Assembly: GCA_023663505.1 (NCBI GenBank)
Contig: JAMPHH010000040.1
Span: 1 to 28,213, forward strand
DNA length: 28,213 bases
Reading direction: 5' to 3'
Source: Muribaculum sp.
GTDB taxonomy: Bacteria > Bacillota > Clostridia > Lachnospirales > Lachnospiraceae
Notes under the pieces: generated by a model
The model's database searches: none
Told to the model about the DNA's origin: nothing
Seen by the model: the letters and a program-made list of their open reading frames with translations, nothing else
Position numbers and translations under genes: made by a program
Part shown: piece after piece, positions 22,916 through 28,213 of the stretch
Numbering within the stretch: position 1 is the first letter of the stretch
Layout: each line of letters begins with the position of its first letter

Positions 22916-24483
22916 TGAAGGACATCTTTCTTTCCGTGTTTGAAATATCCGTGTCGGCAAGCCTCGTGATATTGATGATGCTTGTCCTTTCCCCGTACCT
23001 GAACAAAAGGTATGCGGCGAAATGGAAATATCTCATATGGTTGGCTCTTGCGCTGCGGCTGGCGGTTCCTTTTCATCTCAGTCTGCCGGACAGGGCGTTA
23101 GTGATCAATGTGCCGGAGCAGGTCATCACACCTATCACAGTCGATGCGGAAAATGCAGTACCCATTGTGCTGAATACGGAGGCAGCCCATGCAAAGGTTA
23201 CCGTGTTGGATATAATAGCCTATTTATGGGGTATGGGGGTTGTGCTTTGCTTGGCGGTGCATTTGCTCTGCTACGGACATTATAAACGGAAGCTTATGCA
23301 AAATGCCCTTCCCGTAGAGGAGGATAGGGTTTTGCGACAGATGTGCAGATTGTCGGGCGAATTACGCATTAATCCTAAGATTCGGGTGGTGAGGGCTTCT
23401 CATGTGGGAAGTCCCATGATGATTGGGTTTTTGAAGCCCGTATTAGTCCTGCCGAATGATGACTGCGGTGAGGAGGAATTGTTTTTTATCCTAAAGCATG
23501 AGCTGATACATTACAAACACCATGATATTTATTTTAAGCTGCTGCTTGTGGTCGCAAATGCAATCCATTGGTTTAATCCGATGGTCTACATCATGCAGAA
23601 GGAGGCTGTGGTGGACATGGAATTGTACTGCGACGAGAGTGTCATCGGACGCAGCGGCATGACCGAGAGGAAAGCCTATACGGAGACGTTGTTTTCCACG
23701 ATGTGCAGGCAATATAAGAAGGGAAGCGCCTTGACGACACATTTTTATGGAGGTAAAAGGATTATGAAAAAGCGTTTTCAAAATATACTTAGGAAATCAA
23801 ACAAGAGGAACGGTCGGTTGGTCTGTGTATGTGTAATCTGCTTAACGCTTATGTCGGGAGCGATGGTGGGCTGTTCTGCTGTGGCAGGGCTCCCCGAGGA
23901 GGTGCAGGCGCATACGGGCATGACAGATATGACGCAGACGGGAAATGGTGATACGCAGGCTGAAAATGATGATACGCAAGCCCCAAATGGTGATGCGCAG
24001 GCGATTCTTCCTGTCAGTGATGCTGACACACCCTATGACCCGCCGAAAGCAGATGACGGTGACTCGCAGACTTCTCCGACACAGGAGCAGGATACAGATG
24101 ACGCTGGCGCGCAGACTTCTCCGACGCAGGAGCAGGATACGCAAGGGGACTCAGGGGAAAACCTGTCAGCGGACGCTTTGGAGATCAAAAGTCTGGTGGA
24201 GGAGCTTTTTGCGGCATATTATGGCGGGGATATTGACACATTGCAAAGGCTTTTGCCGGAGAACTACGATTGGGGGATTGACGTTTATGATGGTACATGC
24301 ACTGTCAGCGACATCAAGCTCAAGGGCTTGCCGGAGGGCGAACAGCCGGAAGGGACTGTCGTGGCTGTATCAGTGGAGCATAGGAACAGTGATTTTGATG
24401 ATAATATGCTTGTATATCTGACCGTTGAATTAATTAAGCAAAACGGCAGATGGGAAGTGCAGTTTTACGGGCTTGAGGGCTAA
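22912..24483 (+). CDS. BlaR1/MecR1-like M56 membrane metalloprotease with atypical extracellular domain
   Basis: BlaR1-type proteins sense a cell-wall signal outside and activate an internal zinc protease that removes the BlaI-type repressor. The 523-residue protein has membrane segments at about 9-30, 38-57 and 99-121. The zinc motif KHELIH (His196, Glu197, His200) is followed by VVDMELYCDESV with further acidic ligands. A fourth membrane segment spans 302-322. A polar linker with repeats (TGNGDTQAENDDTQ and two copies of QTSPTQEQDT) covers about 335-415. The extracellular end (416-523) is a small alpha/beta domain (LVEELFAAYYGGDIDTLQRL, ending NGRWEVQFYG) resembling NTF2-like or DUF4829-type domains. 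The penicillin-binding domain of true BlaR1, with its SxxK, is missing. The MVGCS stretch resembles an internal lipobox. Confidence 0.88.
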   Translation: MMKDIFLSVFEISVSASLVILMMLVLSPYLNKRYAAKWKYLIWLALALRLAVPFHLSLPDRALVINVPEQVITPITVDAENAVPIVLNTEAAHAKVTVLDIIAYLWGMGVVLCLAVHLLCYGHYKRKLMQNALPVEEDRVLRQMCRLSGELRINPKIRVVRASHVGSPMMIGFLKPVLVLPNDDCGEEELFFILKHELIHYKHHDIYFKLLLVVANAIHWFNPMVYIMQKEAVVDMELYCDESVIGRSGMTERKAYTETLFSTMCRQYKKGSALTTHFYGGKRIMKKRFQNILRKSNKRNGRLVCVCVICLTLMSGAMVGCSAVAGLPEEVQAHTGMTDMTQTGNGDTQAENDDTQAPNGDAQAILPVSDADTPYDPPKADDGDSQTSPTQEQDTDDAGAQTSPTQEQDTQGDSGENLSADALEIKSLVEELFAAYYGGDIDTLQRLLPENYDWGIDVYDGTCTVSDIKLKGLPEGEQPEGTVVAVSVEHRNSDFDDNMLVYLTVELIKQNGRWEVQFYGLEG

Positions 24484-24592
24484 GGGGATCTGCGGAGGCT
24501 GCGGGGGTCTTTTTAACCTTTTGGGTAGACAAGGTTATTGACAGGTTTGCAAAAAATAATAAGCACACTTAAATTTATAAGGGAGACAGAAA

Positions 24593-25039
24593 ATGTTAGA
24601 GATACGTAATATGCGAAATTCAGATGTGGAAAAGGTGATTGAAATGATGCGGGTATTTTATGCTTCGCCAGCGGTGTTAAGTGACGGGTCAGAGCAGATC
24701 TTCACAAATGATGTGATGGCTTGCATTGGAGAAAACCCGTATTTAGAGGGATATGTGTTTGCTGAGGGGGATCAAATCTTAGGGTATTCCATGATTGCAA
24801 AAAGCTTCTCCACAGAATTTGGCAAGCCCTGTATATGGATTGAGGATTTATATATCGTTCCCGAATATCGCGGGAGAGGCATCGGGACGGACTTTTTTGC
24901 TTTCATTGAAAAGAAATATCCCGACGCACTGATGAGACTTGAGGCGGAGGAAGGGAATCAGAATGCGATTCATGTCTATGAGAAATGCGGATATCAACGC
25001 CTGCCATATGTGGAAATGAAGAAGAACTTAATAGGATAA
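24593..25039 (+). CDS. GNAT-family N-acetyltransferase
   Basis: The 148-residue protein has the GNAT fold. Motif A is IEDLYIVPEYRGRGIGTDFF with the acetyl-CoA pyrophosphate loop R-G-x-G-I-G, followed by NQNAIHVYEKCGYQR (motif B). The N-terminus MLEIRNMRNSDVEKVIEMMR is typical. The substrate cannot be read from the sequence. It lies between the blaI/blaR-like pair and the two-component genes, 44 bases ahead of the response regulator, so it may be part of the same cassette. GGGAGA precedes the ATG. TTGACA at 24538-24543 lies upstream without a good -10. Confidence 0.88.
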   Translation: MLEIRNMRNSDVEKVIEMMRVFYASPAVLSDGSEQIFTNDVMACIGENPYLEGYVFAEGDQILGYSMIAKSFSTEFGKPCIWIEDLYIVPEYRGRGIGTDFFAFIEKKYPDALMRLEAEEGNQNAIHVYEKCGYQRLPYVEMKKNLIG

Positions 25040-25083
25040 TATCAAGTAAGAAAATGAAAACAATTCAAGAGGGTAAGAAGCTA

Positions 25084-25782
25084 ATGACAATATTACTGGT
25101 AGAAGATGATTTGGAAATATGTGAGATGTTAAGCAGCTATCTTGAGACAGAAAACTATAACGTAATTTCTGCACATGATGGAAAAGAGGCTTGTGAGAAA
25201 TTTGTGGAGGGCAGTTATGATTTGGTGCTTTTGGATTTAATGATCCCGCGAATCAGCGGTATGGATGTGTTGCAGTACATACGGAAAGCAAGTGTTGTTC
25301 CAATTATTATTATTTCCGCAAAGGATACAGAAACGGATAAAACGCTAGGGCTTGCTCTTGGGGCAGATGATTATATCACAAAGCCGTTTTCGGTAGCGGA
25401 GGTATTGGCTCGTATCAAGGCAAACATAAGGCGCATCACACAATATGCGGCTGTTTCCGAGGAACGGCAAGCAAGTTCTCTTGCGGCAGGAGAGCTTGTG
25501 ATGAATTTACAGGATTATACGGTGACAAAATCTAATAAGCGGGTGGAGTTGACCGCGAAGGAATTTGAGATTTTAAAATTGCTTATGCAGAATCCGAAGA
25601 AGGTCTATACCAAGGAGCAGCTTTATTCTCTTGTATGGAATGATGCTTATGTCGGGGATGAAAATGCGGTGAATGTCCACATTAGCAGACTGCGCAATAA
25701 GATAGAAGATGATTCCCGCAATCCTCATTATGTACAGACGGTTTGGGGGATTGGTTATAAGCTGGGTGACTGTCATGAGTAA
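25084..25782 (+). CDS. OmpR-family response regulator
   Basis: Residues 1-115 are a receiver domain: VEDD (acidic pocket, 6-9), phosphoacceptor Asp51 in LVLLDLMIP, the Thr/Ser position in IIISAKD, and the conserved Lys in ALGADDYITKPFS. The C-terminal 100 residues are a winged-helix DNA-binding domain (LTAKEFEILKLLMQNPKKVY, then VNVHISRLRNKIEDD and YVQTVWGIGYKLG). I chose the ATG at 25084 (232 residues), where the receiver domain begins; in-frame upstream ATGs add non-conserved sequence overlapping the GNAT gene. It overlaps the kinase gene by 8 bases. It probably controls the ABC transporter genes that follow. Confidence 0.95.
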   Translation: MTILLVEDDLEICEMLSSYLETENYNVISAHDGKEACEKFVEGSYDLVLLDLMIPRISGMDVLQYIRKASVVPIIIISAKDTETDKTLGLALGADDYITKPFSVAEVLARIKANIRRITQYAAVSEERQASSLAAGELVMNLQDYTVTKSNKRVELTAKEFEILKLLMQNPKKVYTKEQLYSLVWNDAYVGDENAVNVHISRLRNKIEDDSRNPHYVQTVWGIGYKLGDCHE

Positions 25783-26716
25783 AGAGCTATGGATTTTTGT
25801 TCTGTTGATTGGTTTGGGTGTACTGCTTAGTATCGTGGTGTATCAGCAGATTGCTTTTCGCACGGGGATACAGCGACAATTGATAAAGCTGTCAGAAAAG
25901 CTGAGGGAAATATTAGATGGTGATGCCAATGGGAGCATTATGGTGTTTACGGAGAATCGTGAGCTTAAGGAATTGGCAGGACAGATAAACCGCCTGTTGG
26001 AAGCCCACCAAAGGACAAAGGCGGATTTTTACCGCACTGAGATGGCTTCAAGGAAGATGCTTTCCAATATTTCCCATGATATAAAAACTCCGATGACTGT
26101 TGTGTTGGGATATTTGGAAATCATGCGTTTGAATGGAAGCAATACAACGGAAATGATAGAAAAGACGGAGCGGAAGGCGCAAAGTGTAATGGAGCTGATC
26201 AATGAGTTTTTTACCTTGGCGAAGCTGGAAGCGGGAGATATGGATATTGAGCTTTCCCGACTGGATATTTGTGAGGTCTGTCGAGAGAACGTATTAGATT
26301 TTTATGAGCTTTTATCAAACAATGAATTTCAGGTAGAGGTGGATATTCCTGATGCGCCAATCTATGTGCAGGGAAATAAGGACGCCTTGCAGCGCATTTT
26401 ATTTAATTTGATCTCAAACGCCGTAAGATATGGGGCGGACGGACGCTTCTTGGGAGTCCGCTTGCGGGAGGAAGAAGGGCTTGTATTCATTGATATTACG
26501 GATAAGGGCAAAGGCATTGAGAAAGCCTTTGTTGACCATGTATTTGACCGATTGTTTACAATGGAGGATTCCCGCAGCCGACAGGTTCAGGGGAATGGTC
26601 TGGGGCTGACCATTGCGAAAAACCTTGCGCTGCAGATGGGCGGAGACGTGACCTTGGACAGCGTTCCGCATAGCAGGACTGTGTTCACTGTAAGACTTAA
26701 GAAGATGGCTTATTAA
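25775..26716 (+). CDS. Sensor histidine kinase with one transmembrane segment
   Basis: The 313-residue kinase starts at the ATG overlapping the response regulator's end. Only one membrane helix is visible (5-25), and there is no extracellular sensor domain, so it may sense through a partner such as the transporter. A HAMP-like stretch follows (EKLREILDGDANGSIMVFTE). The dimerisation box is SNISHDIKTPMTVVLGYLEI with phospho-acceptor His101. ATP-binding motifs are present: N box LISNAVRYG, G1 DKGKGIEK, F box VFDRLFT and G2 GNGLGLTIAKNLA. This is a complete catalytic core. The layout RR-HK-ABC resembles peptide-antibiotic response modules of Firmicutes. Confidence 0.94.
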   Translation: MSKELWIFVLLIGLGVLLSIVVYQQIAFRTGIQRQLIKLSEKLREILDGDANGSIMVFTENRELKELAGQINRLLEAHQRTKADFYRTEMASRKMLSNISHDIKTPMTVVLGYLEIMRLNGSNTTEMIEKTERKAQSVMELINEFFTLAKLEAGDMDIELSRLDICEVCRENVLDFYELLSNNEFQVEVDIPDAPIYVQGNKDALQRILFNLISNAVRYGADGRFLGVRLREEEGLVFIDITDKGKGIEKAFVDHVFDRLFTMEDSRSRQVQGNGLGLTIAKNLALQMGGDVTLDSVPHSRTVFTVRLKKMAY

Positions 26717-26745
26717 ATTAGCGCGAAAGAAATTTGTAAGATTTA

Positions 26746-26778
26746 TTCAAGAGTTTTGAAAATCGGATTCTTTATAAT
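26746..26778 (+). promoter_or_regulatory. Possible regulated promoter of the ABC transporter genes
   Basis: A perfect TATAAT (26773-26778) lies 30 bases ahead of the ATPase start. There is no proper -35; instead the dyad TTCAA-GAGTT-TTGAA (26746-26760) occupies that region. This is the layout of a promoter activated by a response regulator, probably the OmpR-type protein next door (inference). Confidence 0.4.
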
Positions 26779-26807
26779 GGTTTCCATAGAAAGGAGACGA
26801 GATAGAC

Positions 26808-27731
26808 ATGGCGTATATTTTACAAACAAACAATCTTACAAAAACGCTCGGCGGGAAGGATTTGGTAAGTGATGTGAATCTTCACATAAGGAAAGGGGAA
26901 ATTTATGGATTTTTAGGGCTTAACGGCGCAGGAAAGACTTCGGTAATGAAAATGCTTACCAATCTTTGGAAGCCTACAAAGGGGAGTATTGAGATCTTTG
27001 GTGAGGCTCTCACCCCCCAATCCTATGAGGTTTTGGGGAGAATCGGAAGTATCATAGAGTTTCCCACCTTTTATGAGCATATGACGGGAAGGGATAATCT
27101 GCAGATTCATTGCGAATATATGGGATATTATTGTCAGGGAAGTGTAGACAAGGCATTGGATATGCTTGATTTGGCTGCGGAAGCAAATAAGCAGGTGAAG
27201 AATTACTCATTGGGAATGAAAGAAAGGCTTGGAATTGCGAGAGCTATTCTGTGCAGACCGGAAATATTGATTCTGGATGAGCCGACAAATGGACTTGATC
27301 CTGCGGGCATGAAGCAGATTCGTGAGCTGTTTAAAGCCTTATGCAGCGAATATGGAATTACCGTTATGCTCTCCAGCCATATTTTGTCCGAGGTTGAGAA
27401 CATTGCCGATACGATAGGAATCATTCATCACGGCAGAATGATGAAAGAAGTAAGCTTGAAAGAAATCGAGGAAATGAATTTGAATTATATTGAGCTTGCC
27501 GTTGTGAATGAAAAAGCAGCTGCTTATGTCTTGGCTGATAAAATGGGAGCCTTGAATTTCAAAATTGTCGAAGATGGAATTATTCGTGTTTATGATCAAC
27601 GGATTAGCACGCAAGAGCTCTCCAAAACAATGGCGCTTAATGATGTAGAAATTATGTCTATTGGGAGAAAGGCGGAAACCTTGGAGGACTACTTTCTGAA
27701 ATTGACAGAGGAGGTGAAGGAAAATGTTTAA
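26808..27731 (+). CDS. ABC transporter ATP-binding protein (BcrA-like)
   Basis: This 307-residue ATPase has Walker A GLNGAGKTS (37-45), the signature YSLGMKERL in place of LSGGQ, Walker B ILILDEPTNGLD, and the H-loop in LSSHILSE. The variant signature, the Q-loop region IIEFPTFYEHMTGRDNL and the extended C-terminal part are typical of the bacitracin/lantibiotic-type BcrA and NatA-like subfamily that pairs with ABC-2 permeases. AAAGGAG lies upstream of the ATG. It overlaps the permease gene by 8 bases. Substrate is not certain; peptide antibiotic efflux is the usual role of this type with an adjacent two-component system. Confidence 0.93.
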   Translation: MAYILQTNNLTKTLGGKDLVSDVNLHIRKGEIYGFLGLNGAGKTSVMKMLTNLWKPTKGSIEIFGEALTPQSYEVLGRIGSIIEFPTFYEHMTGRDNLQIHCEYMGYYCQGSVDKALDMLDLAAEANKQVKNYSLGMKERLGIARAILCRPEILILDEPTNGLDPAGMKQIRELFKALCSEYGITVMLSSHILSEVENIADTIGIIHHGRMMKEVSLKEIEEMNLNYIELAVVNEKAAAYVLADKMGALNFKIVEDGIIRVYDQRISTQELSKTMALNDVEIMSIGRKAETLEDYFLKLTEEVKENV

Positions 27732-28071
27732 GCTGATAAGATTGGAATGGAAGAAAAATCAAATCGGAAAATATATTCGCAGTGCTTTTATTTTAACTGC
27801 TGTTCTTCTGGTCTTTACCATGTTGATTGTAGGAGAAGGCGAGTTGGAGCTCGACGAGTCTATAGAATTGTATGGGACAAATATGATCAATGCATTTGTT
27901 GAGTTGATGACACACATGTCATATATTGTCTTTACAGGAGTTATGCTGTCCACATTTGTAGTGAATGATTTTGGCAACAGGACAGTCAATTTATTGTTCT
28001 CATATCCAGTCAAGCGACAGAAGCTCATGATGTCTAAGATTTTGGCTGTATGGATTTTTAATCAAAGATAG
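27724..28071 (+). pseudogene. ABC-2 type permease, truncated
   Basis: The 115-codon product begins like an ABC-2 permease of a BcrA-type exporter (MFKLIRLEWKKNQIGKYIRS) with membrane segments at about 20-37 and 68-85, and with FGNRTVNLLFSYPVKRQKLM before the expected third helix. It stops abruptly after ILAVWIFNQR, in the middle of a hydrophobic segment. Such permeases usually have about 230-260 residues and six helices. Directly after the stop come two GC-rich hairpin repeats and a likely group II intron 5' end, so the gene has been disrupted by insertion or rearrangement. The remaining 3' part may lie beyond the window. Without it the ATPase next door has no complete partner here. Confidence 0.8.
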
Positions 28072-28080
28072 GGTTTAATT

Positions 28081-28154
28081 CCCCGCAGCTTGCTGCGCAA
28101 CAAACTTTGCCCTTGAACTTGGGGTCTTGATACCCCGCAGCTTGCTGCGGGGTA
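28081..28154. repeat. Two copies of a GC-rich hairpin repeat
   Basis: CCCCGCAGCTTGCTGCG occurs at 28081-28097 and again at 28133-28149. The second copy extends to a perfect 11-bp hairpin, TACCCCGCAGC-TT-GCTGCGGGGTA (28131-28154), followed by GTTCATTTT, so it looks like an intrinsic terminator. The first copy has only a 6-bp stem. This is the kind of hairpin next to which group IIC introns insert. Confidence 0.75.
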
Positions 28155-28163
28155 GTTCATTTT

Positions 28164-28213
28164 GTTTGCCCAGCATGGGCGTTCTCTAACGGGTGAAAGT
28201 CCCGAGTGCGCGT
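28164..28213 (+). mobile_element. Probable 5' end of a group II intron
   Basis: From about 28164 the sequence reads GTTTGCCCAGCATGGGCG followed by GGGTGAAAGTCCCGAG. This looks like the start of domain I of bacterial group II introns: a G-rich GUNNG-like 5' end, a CCCAGCAUGGG stem and a GUGAAAGUCCCG element. It begins ten bases after the terminator-like hairpin, the usual target of class C introns. The rest, including any reverse transcriptase, is outside the window. Confidence 0.5.

Noticed and set aside
22912..24483. A beta-lactam sensor (true BlaR1)
   Set aside because: No SxxK/SxN/KTG set is visible in the extracellular part.
24484..24592. A terminator or promoter between the BlaR1-like and GNAT genes
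   Set aside because: AACCTT/AAGGTT pair weakly without a T-run, and TTGACA lacks a -10 at the right distance.

Overview
The window looks like a chromosomal segment of an anaerobic Firmicute of the Clostridia, most probably Lachnospiraceae. The basis is strong AGGAGG-type ribosome binding sites, occasional TTG starts, the rpsF-ssb-rpsR and gdpP-rplI-dnaB gene orders, a 2[4Fe-4S] ferredoxin and a radical-SAM glycyl-radical activase. No taxon is proven, and no rRNA, tRNA or CRISPR array was seen.

Layout. Bases 1-8563 read leftward: a large lipoprotein, the glycogen branching enzyme glgB, a TPR protein with a long acidic low-complexity middle and a degenerate AAA-like C-terminus, and rsmA/ksgA. 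A 566-base divergent intergenic region follows. It holds a promoter for each side and, between them, a roughly 320-bp nested inverted repeat with two inner hairpins. Rightward from 9130 come rpsF-ssb-rpsR with a strong terminator; a solitary AT-rich membrane protein with two TrkA/RCK-like Rossmann domains and a C-terminal RyR-like domain; a secreted protein built from three related modules; then gdpP (c-di-AMP phosphodiesterase), rplI, dnaB and a terminator. A MerR-type regulator with a pentapeptide-repeat linker converges on a small ferredoxin gene and on pflA, both on the minus strand. An unrecognised 213-aa protein and its terminator lead into the last block.

The last block (22.4-28.1 kb, all rightward) is a sensing and efflux cassette: BlaI-type repressor, BlaR1/M56-type membrane protease with an unusual extracellular domain, GNAT acetyltransferase, OmpR-type response regulator, one-TM histidine kinase, BcrA-type ABC ATPase and an ABC-2 permease. 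The permease is broken after about 112 residues. It is followed by two GC-rich hairpin repeats and what looks like the 5' end of a group II intron that runs out of the window.

How the genes fit together. The core genes serve translation (S6, S18, L9, RsmA), replication (SSB, DnaB) and c-di-AMP turnover (GdpP). glgB and pflA/ferredoxin belong to glycogen and fermentative metabolism. An identical 26-bp element lies just upstream of both glgB and pflA although they are 17 kb apart. The least explained items are the RyR/TrkA protein, the nested palindrome, the BlaR1-like protein with a swapped sensor, and the intron/hairpin junction that truncates the permease.
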